A DNA stretch of 64,000 nucleotides. Source: Oscarella lobularis. Taxonomy: Eukaryota > Porifera > Homoscleromorpha > Homosclerophorida > Oscarellidae. The notes beneath the pieces are model-generated. The model saw only the letters and a list, made by a program, of their open reading frames with translations. It had not been told where the DNA came from and did not search any database. Below are positions 1 to 11,347 of the stretch, in pieces. Positions within the stretch are counted from its first letter, which is position 1. Each line of letters starts with the position of its first letter. The position numbers and the translations under genes are program-made. The stretch lies in NCBI RefSeq assembly GCF_947507565.1, contig NC_089191.1, positions 1,302,001-1,366,000 on the forward strand, in the 5' to 3' direction.

Positions 1-969
1 CATGGAAAGCCAACAGAAAAGCATGGATGACTGGGGATATTTTTCGAGAGTGGTTGCGGAAGTTTAACGCTAAGATGAAAGGTCAAAACAGAAAAGTTCT
101 GTTATTTATCGATAATGCATCATCACATTCGAAGGAAACCCTCTCTAATGTGACAATGCATTTTTTGCCGCCTAACACTACATCTGTTCTACAACCGCTA
201 GATCTTGGCGTCATTAGGAACGTAAAATGTCACTACCGCAATTTCGTTCTTCGAAATGTCTTGAGCAAGATAGAAAGTGGCCAAGGCGCTGAAACAATAG
301 CAAAAAGCATCAACGTTTTAGACGCTTGCTATTGGATTAAAGAAGCTGTTAAAAAAGTCAAAGCCGACACAGTCAGAAAATGCTTCAGAAAAGGGGGCTT
401 TGAAATAGCGGAAGGCGAAAGAAATGATATTGCGGACTGTGACGACGATGATGAAGATGTAGACGCGCTGCTTGCGTCTTCGCTAGAGTGTTTGGATGTA
501 TCTGATCCTTGCTCCGTAGCTGAATACGCCGAAATTGATTCTGAAATCCCCACTGAGGAGTTAGCGAAAGGGTGGGAAGATGAATTGCTATCGGAGTTCG
601 TAGAAGGAAATAGCCAAGGCGACCTAATAGAAGATAACAACAGCGGTGACGAAGACGAAATTGTGTGCCGCGTGAAGAACTTTTCCCAAGCGCTGACCAT
701 CATTGATGATTTGACGACCTTTGCCGCAGAGAAAAACCTTGAACAAGTAATTTCCCATCTCTATCAGACTAAAGACATATTCCAAAACGCTTTATTGAAA
801 GAAAGGCTGTCTGGACATCAGTCCACGTTGGATGATTACTTTAAAAAATAAAGTCTAGGTAGCGCACGTTAGAAGTTGACACCCACGCAATATTTGAAAA
901 AGAGACCACCTCAGAAATGCGACCAGCTGACTCAATCCCGTGCCTGGTCGCATTTTTGAGGTTCTACTG
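1..969 (+). mobile_element. Tigger/pogo element, 3' part with terminal repeat
   Basis: This is the 3' part of a Tc1/mariner-superfamily Tigger element whose 5' part lies outside the window. The coding frame is open from the window edge to 851. A short AT-rich tail with an AATAAA-like signal follows. The right terminal repeat, read inward, starts CAGTAGAACCTCAAAAATGC and ends at 969, followed by TA (970-971), the expected target duplication. An inner copy of the TGGTCGCA-type motif lies at about 918-955, so the end is partly palindromic. The element interrupts the IS630-like transposase that starts at 972, so it is nested. Confidence 0.8.
3..851 (+). CDS. Tigger/jerky-type DDE transposase, C-terminal part
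   Basis: The frame is open from base 3 (WKANRKAW just before the ATG at 27) to a stop at 851. It encodes the second half of a CENP-B/jerky-type DDE transposase. The motif LLFIDNASSH carries the second catalytic Asp, and the stretch QPLDLGVIRNVK is the typical block around the third acidic residue. The C-terminal third is very acidic (runs such as CDDDDEDVDALL), as in many Tigger proteins. No break is visible in the part present. The homologous acidic tail recurs on the minus strand at 26.66-27.07 kb. The N-terminal helix-turn-helix domains and the first Asp are missing because the window begins here. Any activity cannot be judged. Confidence 0.85.
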   Translation, partial: WKANRKAWMTGDIFREWLRKFNAKMKGQNRKVLLFIDNASSHSKETLSNVTMHFLPPNTTSVLQPLDLGVIRNVKCHYRNFVLRNVLSKIESGQGAETIAKSINVLDACYWIKEAVKKVKADTVRKCFRKGGFEIAEGERNDIADCDDDDEDVDALLASSLECLDVSDPCSVAEYAEIDSEIPTEELAKGWEDELLSEFVEGNSQGDLIEDNNSGDEDEIVCRVKNFSQALTIIDDLTTFAAEKNLEQVISHLYQTKDIFQNALLKERLSGHQSTLDDYFKK

Positions 970-971
970 TA

Positions 972-2010
972 AAGACCTTATTATTGCGCGCTGCATATCC
1001 CTTTACTTGCGCCCAAACCAATTCGATAAGGTTTAGCTCGCAGTGCCCTACCGGTAGACGAATTAAGTCGAAGCCGAATTCGGCCGCTTTAATGTCCGTT
1101 AGATAAGTGGGCTTTGCATTCTGAGCTTTCACTGTCAGGAAGAGCTCGGCTTTTAGGCTTCGAGAATCGTATACTACGCCTCTTTTAGTGCGCCATTCCA
1201 TCATGAATTTTTTTGTACTGCTCTTGGTGGGAATTTTCTCAAATACGCTATTTTGATATTTAGCATTGTCTAAAACAATGACGGATCGAGGAGGACAGTT
1301 GGGAAGGAGCCTGTTCATAAACCATTCCATAAAATGTTCTATGTTCATCTCGTTGTGATAATCACCCGTCCCAGATTTTCCACGAAAGACAAGGTCTGCA
1401 TTGTCTATCCTCCTTCCCAACCTGTATGCAAAATTATTAGGCGTCCGCCCTTTCCCGAACCGCCTCGTCCGTCATAGTCTAGCCACGTCCGCTCAACTGT
1501 GTGGTGGGCGTTTAGCCAAGTTTCATCTAGATAAACGATAGGCCGCCCTTTGTCTCTATACCGCTTAATCAAACGGATACGCATGACGAGATGCTATTAT
1601 TCGGTTCTGCTCATATAGTCCTCTCTTTTTGTTTCGCAATTTGTACTTAAAGCCTATTTTCCGAATGATTTTGTAGAGAGACGTTCTCCCCAGAGAAAAT
1701 CGGCTTCACTTTTGAGAGCTCCCAACAATTTGCCTAATGTTGGAATCTCTCTTTCGGAATAAAATGTATGGATCCGTCTTCTTATTAGACCCTCCATGAA
1801 ATTTTCAGTGTCTTGGACAGACACCACATTCCCACGCTTTACGCTCCTTTTGGCAGGACTACTCACGTCTCCCTTCCCTTTTCGTTCACCAAGCCAGTTT
1901 TTTATCGATTGCCTAGAAATTCCCATCGCCTCAGAAGTGCGGTTCAACACGTTCTGAAGGTTAAGGGCATGTCCCAGTTGCTTCTCTTTATAAGTAATCG
2001 TGCAAGATTA
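972..2010 (-). pseudogene. IS630/Tc1-like DDE transposase, broken
   Basis: Read on the minus strand, the N-terminal part (about 2000-1654) has a helix-turn-helix motif (SEAMGISRQSIKNWLGERKG). A middle part with YLDETWLNAHHTVERTW, the first catalytic Asp, lies at about 1560-1480. The C-terminal part (1420-972) has VIVLDNAKYQ and LNLIELVWAQVKGYAARNN, the second Asp and third acidic block of the IS630-like DDE_3 fold. The three parts are in different frames, so at least two frameshifts are present. The last residues before 971 join the Tigger terminal repeat, so the natural 3' end was displaced by that insertion. This is an old dead copy with no visible terminal repeats. Confidence 0.75.
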
Positions 2011-2274
2011 GGGTAATGTCTTTAAACCATCGCCTTTACTCATTCGGCCGTTTGCGGGGCCGCGGTGCAGCCAGGTCGCTGCTTAGGTCAGAACTTGGGC
2101 CAGGGATTTCAGCCACGCGAGCTTGCACTCGTTTCTCCATTTTACAAGCACATGCGCTGAACTACATAACTTCGCCTTGTGTTACGTATACTATTGCTCA
2201 CTCGATTACGTACGCACCGCCTAGTCACCTCCTCTAGAACCGCCTTTTTTCCCACGGGACACATAATGACTGAA

Positions 2275-2925
2275 CGTACTTTAGTTAAGAAAGAAGATCA
2301 TCGTGGCCTTTGTTCAATATGCCAATTTTATTGCACTGGCCGCAAAAGGTTTGAAAGAACCACTGCCAATAATTTTACAAGCGTACGTTATCTAGGTATA
2401 CTCGCATTCCTACATCACAAAACAACTCCAAGAACGGAATAAGCCACGACGTCAACCGTCGTGCAGCTGTAGCCGCGGTGATGATGGGGATAAGCAGAAC
2501 ATCAATGGAAAAATTCAGCTTTGCCTTCGACATGCCCCCACCTCCACTAAGAGACTCTTGGGACGGCCACATGGACGCCATTAACAACGTCCTTAGTGGG
2601 GTATAAAAAATAGTACTGTTGACATATACCAGAGGATAGTTTTTGTATTTTGATGGCACGTGGTCAAAGCGCGGCCACTCCTCTCACTTTGGCCTACAAA
2701 CATGCATTCTTTTCGATGTGTCTGCCGTCATCGATTACAATCTCTTCTCAACGACGTGCAGAAAGTGCAGTTCCATGGAAAATTCTGGCGTGGATAAAGA
2801 GAGTGAAGAGTATCGTCTATGGCAGACCGATCACGCTCCTTCTTGTAACCGCAGTTTTTTTGAAATCTGCAAATGCAATGAAAGCGGATGGGGTTCTTGT
2901 TTTATGGAAGAGATCAATTGAAAAT
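2275..2925 (+). pseudogene. Mutator-like transposase fragment (PF20700-type)
   Basis: The plus strand carries a degraded piece of the animal Mutator-like transposase family. About 2440-2600 reads NRRAAVAAVMMGISRTSMEK and a following FDMPPPPL, typical of the N-terminal region. After a stop, 2643-2921 reads YFDGTWSKRGHSSHFGLQTC, the family signature DGTWxKRGxSS, followed by the Cys-containing segment (CRKCSS) and a late ME motif. Stops and frameshifts separate the parts. A second copy of the same family is on the minus strand at 15.5-17.4 kb. The catalytic core is incomplete, so this is a relic. Confidence 0.65.
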
Positions 2926-3955
2926 TACAATATGAGGTTCTCACCAAACTTACTTTGTAAAATCTCATAATCTGTTTTACGTAGATATACTCGTTTTCTT
3001 GGTGACGGGGACTCTAAGTCGTTAAAATCTGTTTCTGACGTCAGTAAAGTCTTTGGCCAATGTGTTCCTAAGCAATAGCTTTCTTCCGGCTAATGCAGCT
3101 GGCAAAAGTTACCCCAGGAAAGCACTCCTCTGGCATTTGTAAATCAATCGATACGAAGCGTTATTTCAATAAACGCTGAAGCGAACTGAGTTTTCGAAAA
3201 GAAGGAAAGTGATGAGGAAAAAGGCAAAAAAGAGCGCGACAAGACAGCCGGAACTGCAACAAGGAGAAACATATAGAGCGGGTGGATTTGGCGGAGAGGA
3301 AGATTGTGAGGTACCAAGGAGAAGTGAGACTCATAGAAGCAGAAAACGAAGCAGAGGAAGACGAAATCAAGCAGGATTAACAGTGAAAGAACTTTGGCAA
3401 AAAAGGTCAAGAATGGTAGACGAGGAAAGGACAGCTTCAAAACAAGGAACCGCTGAACAGGAAGTAGAACGTCCTATGCTACTTGGTCGGATCAGGTCGA
3501 AATTTAGTGTCCGACCACCAAGTACAGGGATTGTTAGTAGATTTAGGTTGGTTGCCATGACAACAAAATAATTATTGTTTCATCTTTGTCCCAAGTGGGC
3601 ACTAAAGATTGCGCGAACAGGCGGGTAGCGAATGCGCGCGGATTTCTCTCCGGACGTGTAGCGATTGTTTGGCACACTCGATGGCCGGCTCATGGTCTTT
3701 TGAGCGCTCTCGTAGCGAGCGGAACAAAGCAGACGTGGCTTTTTTAAGTTTTTTGTTTTCTAGCTCGTAGACGCCGAACAAGAGAATAACAGTAAAAGAA
3801 ACGCACATTCGCAATGGCTACAGTTACACCACCTAAACGCGGCTCTTTTTGCTACAGTTACGCTAGTCTATACGTCTATGTAATTCGTGACGTAGGATTA
3901 TGCGCAAAGAATCATTATTCGGACTTAGAGAACGCGCTCTACGCTCGACAAACAG
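2926..3955. other. No recognisable gene; charged low-complexity frames
   Basis: Nothing here can be named. About 3190-3470 is purine-rich on the plus strand and opens Lys/Glu/Arg-rich frames (3209-3571) that look like compositional artefacts or a decayed coiled-coil exon. Minus-strand frames over the same bases are shadows. No splice-supported exon set was found. Confidence 0.5.
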
Positions 3956-6080
3956 TTACTTGAAACATGATCTGCAAAACCATGTTTTACGTTTGGGAGC
4001 GTCCTCCAGCCCAACGCATCGCAAATAATACCATTCCAGGCATCCGTCGCAGCCCACGGAGATGGAGTTTTGCAGAGATTGACGGCATACTCTGCACTTC
4101 CACTCACCCCTCTCTTTCAGCACTTTGTAAACGTAAACGTTCGTCACAACCTTCTATCCGTCGAAACATAAGTAATTCTTTACTTAATGAATCGCAACGT
4201 CGTCCGCAGTGCAATTCATAGGAACCCTTTCAGGCCTCGTTTTGACGAATTCTTCCTCAACCAAAACTTTGTCATACATTGCTTTATGCGCAAAGTCTTT
4301 CTCCAGAAACCACTTTAGAACTGCTAAAAATGATTGATAGTTTAGTAGTTGTGACAGGCGTCGATAACGTCGTACTTCTCTCTTTCGCATGAGTGGACTT
4401 TTAATTCAAAGGCAATGGCTGATCTGACTTTCTACGTTTGCTTGATGGTAGCCCAATAATCGTCTAACCACCTCTCTTTAGCATTGGTGGAGGTAATTTC
4501 AGACTAATATCTACAGATTTTTATGTAAACAAAAATTGGTATCCAGTCTTACTTCTTCTTTCAGTTTGTTCCTTAAGGCTCCCATTCTTATTCTTTTTAA
4601 GAATCTTTGCATCGAATTCTGTTTCTTCGCTGTGTTCTTTGGTCTTTCCGTCGTCATTGTCTATGTTGTCATGAGAACCATCCTCATTCTGCTCAAATTA
4701 TGCTGAAAACGTTAATTCAACTTTTAATGCTGATTAATACTCACTGAGATATACAGGCTTTCTTTCCATAATAAGATTGTGAACAGATTTCAGCCTTTTC
4801 AAATACACAAAGAAATCTTTAGATCCAAGGTGTGACATGCTCTCCGCAGTCTTTTGAGCAATTTTAAACGCAATTCTGTACTTCTGCTGCTCTGTATGTG
4901 TCTGCTGATGAACCGCAGCTGTCGAGCCGTCGTCAAGTACATTGGCGTCAATGCTACCAGCCGACGTCACTAAAGACACCACAAAATGCGTAATGCTTGC
5001 TTTTGTAATAACTATTTGTCCAACAGACATCGCATATATTTTCTGAATACATGCTTAGACTACGACGTCTGCGAGCAGCGAATATGTGCTTGCATGGTAG
5101 CTTCTTCAAGTCAGAAAACGCACAGGAACAGGAGTCTACAGCGGCCAAAATATGTCGGTCATACTGCTGCGCAAGAAAGTGCGTTTAGATATAAATAGTG
5201 AACTGGACAGATGATATCTTATTCAACTGCTTTTGCACATGTTTGAAGGCAAACGGTGTAAGGTATTTTTTGTACAGCTTCAAGTCGTCATTGAACAGGA
5301 CGTGAGGTGCCGAAACTTCTACAGAGCGCGGTGACTGCGCTCTTCTTGTAAAAACGCAATGCACGTCATGAGATCATGGAAGAAAAGCGGCATTGGCGAG
5401 TATAGCTTGATCAAACTCTTCAATTTTTGATTAATTGAATTTAATCGATTGTTGGTTTCTGTTGGAAATTGCCGTGACTCTGTTTTTAAGTCCTTCAACC
5501 CATTGAGAGCTTATACAATGCCAATTAGCGCAAAAGTAGTCAAAGACGGATCTAGGAGCTGTAGAACGAAGCCTTTCAAAATTCTTTTCGTGCTCCTCTG
5601 GTGATCGAAAGTAAGCCTGCTTCGGGAGCAGTTCTAGAGCCAGTTGTCTTTCTCGCACCGTAATTCCTATTTTGTGAGTTGAAATTTCACTCCGAAAAGT
5701 GCGCAGGGTGTGAAGAGGCTTATTAGAAGCGATTTTCCGGGAACTATTTCTTAAATTATGTGCCTCTCCGTTATATCCTTGTCTGTCATAACACAGCGTA
5801 GCTTCTCCCAATTTGCATTGTGACTCTTGAAAGAATCAAGAGCGAATCCGAGGTTACTTTTGCCTTCACTTTCAACCATCCAGAGTCCGACAATCTCGCT
5901 TTCTCCACTTCCGTCGATGGTGAAAAGAACGTACAATGGCATCCTGAAGTCATTCAACTTGTAGGTAGCGTCCATCGAAAGAACTTCTGGATAAACAGAA
6001 AACATATTCCTCATCTCTTGTGTCCGATGACGACGTCATCAGACCATCAGCAGATTGCTGCCTGTTTCACGCTTTGAATT
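3956..6080 (-). pseudogene. ZSWIM-type MULE transposase with SWIM and PHD fingers, decayed
   Basis: Minus-strand order: a MULE DDE core at 6014-5431 contains LSMDATYKLNDFRMPLYVLF and a later MTDKDITERHII, matching the transposase-derived ZSWIM1/3 proteins. The alpha-helical insert follows, with YFCANWHCISSQWVEGLK. A SWIM zinc finger at about 5130-5070 reads CSCAFSDLKKLPCKHIFAAR (CxC..CxH). At 4147-3958 is a PHD-like finger (CRVC, GCDGCLEWYYLRCVGL, WFCRSC). Several frameshifts separate these blocks, so the gene is dead. The PHD position normally occupied by His before the LRC is Tyr (YLRC), a further sign of decay or a changed metal site. The layout MULE-SWIM-PHD suggests one transposon gene. 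No terminal repeats were identified. Confidence 0.7.
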
Positions 6081-7624
6081 CGTAGCTAAGTTGTGCAGGT
6101 CTTTCAAGGCAATCGGCTTTCCTGTCGGTTTCACGACGTGGTGCTGCAGCATTTTTTGTTAGGTGGCAATCTCAACATTTTCTGCGTTTCCTCCCTTTTG
6201 GCTTCACTCAGTTTTCTCTGCTTAGGCAGATGACTGAATGCTAGCTGCACTAACCCGATTTCTGGTGTAAGTGTATACATGACACTGATTTCCGCATCTT
6301 TCTAATATTAATGTCGTGATTGTGGTTTTCTCCAATAGATGTTATCACCAAAAATTGGCCATCCGCCGATTCGTTCAGCTTGATGCAAAATGGTCAGTCT
6401 TGCAAGTAGGTCCTGGGAAATTGCGAAAAGACTTCGTTTACTGAGGCTAAATGCAAGCGAACTTTTGCTTCGGTCTTTCGCCTTATGACCGACTTTTGAA
6501 ACCTCTTCCGCCGCGAATACTTCCCTTCTCGCACAATAGCTGATTCAATGAAGAATAGTAATTAATAAGTTAATTAATTAATTCATTTATTCATCAATGT
6601 TTGCTTTATCTTTAGAGAAATACTCTCTCAAGAATTTCCATTTTTTCAAAAATTTCGTGCGCTCTCACGTGTACGCGAAACTCTACATACAAATTCTACT
6701 GTTTGTACTAGAAAACTGACGTGATATCCTCTAACTCTTTCGGACCCGACAACATTGAGCTCCGCAGACTCCTAGAAACTCAAATACATTTCTCAACAAA
6801 TTTCCACCAGTTTCCTACTGATTAAAATCCATCTCAAATTTCCGTTTTATGCAGAGATGCTGGACGTGCGGATCCGTGCAGACTATTGTATTCAAAGCTT
6901 TTCAACGGCCTGTCAACTTTGGCCGAATTAAGTCGCGAAACCTGCTCCCACTTTATCGAATGACTTTTCAGGGGGAGGGGGAAGAGTTTTGCACCGCACC
7001 CAGCCGGCAGGGGGCGTAGCTACCGTAGTTAGTAGCCAATGGCATACACAATTATATTTTTATGCAACAGTCTTCTTAATATATGCCTTTATTTGTGGAC
7101 CTTTTTGGTCACTTATTACGTTAGAGAATACCATCTATACAAAAGATAGTTTTTCCTGCAAAAACCAAATTAAAAGCTATTAGTTAAAAGTTACGCCATA
7201 CTATTCCCCTTATGACTCATTCAACTTGCATCTGTCCCACTCCTTATTAACCCCGACACCATAAATCTAAAAAGAATAAATTCTATCAATCAACATAAAC
7301 GGTTCCTCTCACTCACTCACTTGTCCTACACGAGGAATTGTTTGGGGAAACATCTATTGAGGCTTTCTTGAAGGCTCTCCGTTTCATCATCGGTCATCTA
7401 GAGAACTATTTAGTAATTAATTCTTCTTTAATTAATTAAGGCACTTTCACGTGAGCCCAAGAAAGCAATTTTCCTAAAGATGGGCATTAACCAGATCAAA
7501 TTCCGAAGCGACGTTTTTGTCGGCGAATGGATTTGACACGACGATTTTGCAGGGAACTTCGACTCCCGTATTTAATTAGACGCCCCCAATGTCGGCGTCC
7601 GGAACGATTTCACTGGAAACTATT

Positions 7625-7685
7625 TCGCCCTCAACGTCGTGCGGAACGTTTGTGACCTCAACGTCGTCCGGAACGTTTGTGACGT
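7625..7685. repeat. Short direct repeat
   Basis: Two adjacent copies of a roughly 30-bp unit built around CTCAACGTCGT and CGGAACGTTTGTGAC. They preserve the reading frame of a short Thr/Ser-rich open frame, but no protein family is recognisable. Confidence 0.5.
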
Positions 7686-7751
7686 CAGAGTATGCAGACA
7701 CACAGGAGGACAAACACGCAGACTCATCTTTTGTTCAAAACACGGGAGAGT

Positions 7752-7778
7752 ATGACATCACAGTGAATGTGATGTCAT
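7752..7778. repeat. Perfect 10-bp inverted repeat
   Basis: ATGACATCAC and its exact reverse complement GTGATGTCAT are separated by 7 bp (AGTGAAT). A looser outer pair (CACACAGGAGG at about 7700 and CACCTGTGTG at about 7785) encloses it, so the roughly 100-bp block may be a small foldback element. Confidence 0.5.
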
Positions 7779-8617
7779 TAAGTCACCTGTGTGTGATTGG
7801 ACCATAGATAGAGGAGAAGGAGGGATAGCAAACTCCCCTATCATGTTACCGTTTTTGTGTCCCCATGACTAATGCGGTCATAGTGACGATTGTGCCGTAC
7901 ATATTTAACTCTTCCGCGGGTTTCTGAGTTAGTTTGAACAGCGATCTTTGAGAGAAAATTACGAAATTTATTGCTCCCCTAAATGTACTTTTAGTAGCGT
8001 AAGCACTTGAAGCATGCACCTGTACGTGTAAGTTATTACGGTCGGCGTGACAGCTTGCACAATATCGCTATTAGCTTCGCCATCTTCCCTTTTCCAAAGA
8101 ATTTTTGCGTCAAGCACACGTCTAAAGAGCAGGAGAAGTGACAGACGCGGCTCTCATTCTTGCCTGCGCCTCGAAACTTTTGCTATAGCCGACATTTTAG
8201 CGATGGCGACGCGCGTTACTACCTCTTTTGTCTGAGAATACACTCTGCACTCGAAGGGTTTTTTAGTTTACAAGGTTTATTACCATTCGGGACACTGGTG
8301 AAGCTAATAATGCCAGCGGATAGCCACTTCCTCAAACTTCCTCCAATATAAGGGCTAATGACGCCTAATGTGCCTTCTGCTTTTTGTTGGTCAAGTCACT
8401 AGCAGTGGGCATATGAGCAAATGGTATAGCAATATCCCATTTCTGCTGGTCTTTGTCGTAAGGAGGTAGGCATGATCTTTTCCTTGCAGGTGCACCAACT
8501 GTCCTAGGCGGAATGTTCACTTCAATTATCTGAAATATGAAATATAATGCGTAACGTTGGAAAGAAGCCGTAGTCTCACGAACTCTTCAAACAACGCAGA
8601 CGCGTGGTGTTGCCTTT

Positions 8618-8830
8618 TTAAAACTTTTTCTTCCTTGGTGCGGTGGCACTTTTAACCGCTCGTTTTTTCTCAATCCTCTTAGACTTGTAGTGCTCTTTCA
8701 ATGCATCTAGTGCGGCCAATCGACGATGATCTTCATCTAAATTGTCAAACGGGGCAAAGTTATGTGAGAATGCTCCTTCGACTCTCCTTTGACATGCATG
8801 GCTTGCCTGCTTGACGAGGCAACGTCTCAT
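8618..8830 (-). CDS. Hypothetical basic peptide, possibly a terminal exon
   Basis: A 70-codon minus-strand frame rich in Lys/Arg at the C terminus (KRIEKKRAVKSATAPRKKKF) and with a mixed helix-forming middle. It could be the last exon of an unrecognised gene or chance. I recognise no domain, and no upstream exon was convincingly joined. Confidence 0.2.
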   Translation of the reverse strand: MRRCLVKQASHACQRRVEGAFSHNFAPFDNLDEDHRRLAALDALKEHYKSKRIEKKRAVKSATAPRKKKF

Positions 8831-8994
8831 CGTCTATCCGAATCATGAGAAACACTCGCACAAAGCAGTCGCCTTCCTCGTTTTGACGCCATAAGAAAAC
8901 AGGAGAAGAGAACGTGACGGAACCGCTTTTGACTTAGCGTGCGCTACTAAATGACACATACGTGAAACCTTCTAGACGCAGAAGTAGAGCGATT

Positions 8995-9125
8995 ACATCT
9001 TACACCTTACACCTTACAACTTACACCTTTACACCTTACACCTTACACCTTTGAATAGCATCTTACACCTTTTAATATCATCTTACCCTTTTGAATGACA
9101 TCTTACACCTTTGAAAAACATCTTT
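8995..9125. repeat. CTTACAC simple repeat
   Basis: Degenerate tandem copies of CTTACAC / CTTACACCTTT, becoming longer units (CATCTTACACCTTTGAA) towards 9120. This is microsatellite/minisatellite sequence with no coding meaning. Confidence 0.8.
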
Positions 9126-10027
9126 TGATTTAAAATACACTTATAACAATTTTGACATAACAGGGTCGCCGCACAGTTCTGCATGCGACACTTAGGGTAA
9201 GAAAAAGGTTGAAAGAACGACCTATTGTGAGATCCTCTTTCCAAAACGACAGCTTTGGTTTGGCGTTGAACTCATGGACGGTATGCAGCGTAAGCTGCAT
9301 CTTAATGTTGCGAGACTGACGTGATATAGGTTTTAAATCGCTATTCCTCTATCTTTGGTCTAATTAAAATCTTTCCAATAGATCATTTCCCTTCTTCGAT
9401 TTTGATTTAACTGTGCGCATGTTGTCCTCAACCAATTGAGCAGCCATGATTCATCGATCTCTAGCAAATGAATGGTTGCATACAGATCATCTGCTTATTG
9501 CGAATGGCACGGAAAAAGCACGTACGAGCCTTTCTTGTAGACTGGCATTTGGAATTGCATCAAGCTACTTCTTAGCGTGGACATAGGAACAGAACAGCGT
9601 CTGCGTAAGAGGGAACCCGTCCCTTCTTTAGTTTTCTTTTTACTTATCAAGATTACGCTTGTAGAAACCTGTGAATTATAGATGACTGTGTCTGTTTTAC
9701 ACGCAGAGTGTTTTTTCCGTTTCTGGCTTTCTTGCTTGACAGTGTTGAGGTCCAAAGTTTGCTGGGACGCCGCCAAGATAGAGATTGCTAACGCGCGGAG
9801 ACAAACATGGCGAGGTTACTTTGTAAATTAAAAACAACTTCTTTACACATGCGCCACTCAGCACGCTATAATCACACAGACACATAACCCAAACAACAAT
9901 AATGATCCCCCAACGGCAGGTGTGGATGTCATCATCCAGGGTCTGACCAAATAAAACAAGACTAAAGAGCGCACACGCAAGGAGAAACAGAGAACAGAGA
10001 CATAATAGAGCTAAAGAGTGACCAAGA
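9126..10027. other. No recognisable gene
   Basis: Only short unrelated frames are present. Minus-strand frames at 9495-10171 are Leu/Ser/Val-rich and partly created by the adjacent GAC-rich repeat, so they are not credible proteins. Confidence 0.5.
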
Positions 10028-10155
10028 GAGAGAAGGAAAGAATGACATTTTAGGAGTCGCAACAGAAGCGACGACGATAGCGACGACGACAACGACGACA
10101 GCAACGTCGAAAACAACGTCGAGAGCGACGATGAAAGCGACGACGACAGACAAGC
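10028..10155. repeat. GAC/AAC trinucleotide-rich tract
   Basis: Imperfect trinucleotide repeats (GACGACGAC, AACGACGAC, AGCGACGA) over about 120 bp. They create poly-Val/poly-Ser frames on the minus strand that should not be annotated. Confidence 0.8.
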
Positions 10156-10549
10156 ATAACAGTATCATCACGGTGGGTAAGAGAACACAAAAAGATTTGA
10201 AAAAGACACGTATGCCTAGTGAGTTCTCTTTTTGTCAGTTACTGAACAGCTATGTACCGAACTTTCAAAGCCCTCTATGCGCATGTCCGAAAAGGACCAA
10301 GTAGTCATTTTTGTGCACGTTTTCAAGAATTAGACGCAATCGCGCTCGGCAAGCAATTAATGATTCACTTCAGAAATGACAGGCACTCAAAGATCTAGCG
10401 TCGAATAAGGACATAGTAAATAAAAAGCTCCTTTATTATGGTTCAAGATGCTTTCAACTACAAGAGAGAGGGATGCCGTCATTTAACTACAAGATTTCAA
10501 CGTAAATTGATTAATTATTAAAGAGTACCCCACCCTAGCCATAGTGCTC

Positions 10550-11330
10550 GAATTTATTGAAGCTATAGAACACTTCTACAGAAAGGGGCCTTTGTACTAC
10601 TATACGCAAACACACCTTATTCAAGAACCGGACAAGGTGAGAACGCAACTCCTAAACTTCTTGCAAAAATTGAACAAGAACCGATGCGATTGTCAGGGTC
10701 CAATTCACGACATTTTGTAGAAAGAAAAGCGTGCCCACCTTAATGATGTACTGGAAGTTCACGATGCTGGCATTCAAGGAATCAAACCGCCGTAACTACT
10801 CCAAAGAGGCATTTCTCACTCTTCACCAGCTCAAAAGTCTTCCTCCTCGGCTGCGGCATCAGCTAAAATGGAGTCGAGGTGTCAATACCAAAGGCCTGGC
10901 AGGAAAAAAGGTACCTTGTGATTTAGCCATAGAACACCTCAATCGTCATTAGAAGATGATGCTGTCCAACGCAGGGTCTAATATCAGCCTTCCTGTCATA
11001 CTTTGTGTTGGAAAGTCTTTAGGAGTTGTTAGCAAAGTTTGTGACGCATTTTAGAACTATCTTACTGACAACGACGATAGTGAGAGTCACAGCACCGTTG
11101 GCGACAAAAGAGACTTTGAATTGACTATAGACGTTCTAAAAGAAAACAAAGTAATAAAAGAAATAAACGGTCGAAATCATGCTTTTTTCAATTTTAAGAT
11201 TTTCCTCATCGACAGCAACTCAGATGAAACTATGACAACTCGGCTAAAGAAAGTCATTGCCGAAGTAAATAAAGGAACAAAAATTGTAGAAGACATGTGT
11301 GAGTACGGATCAGAATAGATATCCATTTAA
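10550..11330 (+). pseudogene. DUF6589-family protein, degraded copy
   Basis: The plus strand holds fragments of the conserved C-terminal block of DUF6589 proteins. They include YWKFTMLAFKESNRRNYSKE, HQLKWSRGVNTKGLAGKKVP and CDLAIEHLNRH followed by a stop and then KMMLSNAGSNIS. The same block is seen in the better-preserved minus-strand gene next door (WKIFLPHFRASNNSKYALE, LWDRFVNTRGGLGNNIPCDL). Stops in frame before and after 10950 show decay. The downstream frame 11121-11318 may be its acidic tail. DUF6589 genes are abundant and transposon-like in sponges and cnidarians, but their biochemical role is unknown. Confidence 0.65.
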
Positions 11331-11347
11331 AAATTGTCGACTGTTAA

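Larger units (their letters stand above)
6081..8617. other. Gene-poor stretch
   Basis: I see no supported gene. The stretch is AT-rich with several short TTAATTAA tracts (6560-6585, 7420-7440). It contains a small direct repeat (7625-7685) and a perfect short hairpin (7752-7778). Short open frames at 6989, 7589 and 8047 have no recognisable domain or splice context. Confidence 0.5.

Noticed and set aside
3144-3571. Charged plus-strand protein of about 120 residues
   Set aside because: All three plus frames are similarly Lys/Glu/Arg-rich because the DNA is purine-rich. No domain or splice support.
9697-10171. Hydrophobic Leu/Val-rich frames suggesting membrane proteins
   Set aside because: Created by the GAC/GTC trinucleotide tract on the opposite strand. 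Two frames look equally hydrophobic.
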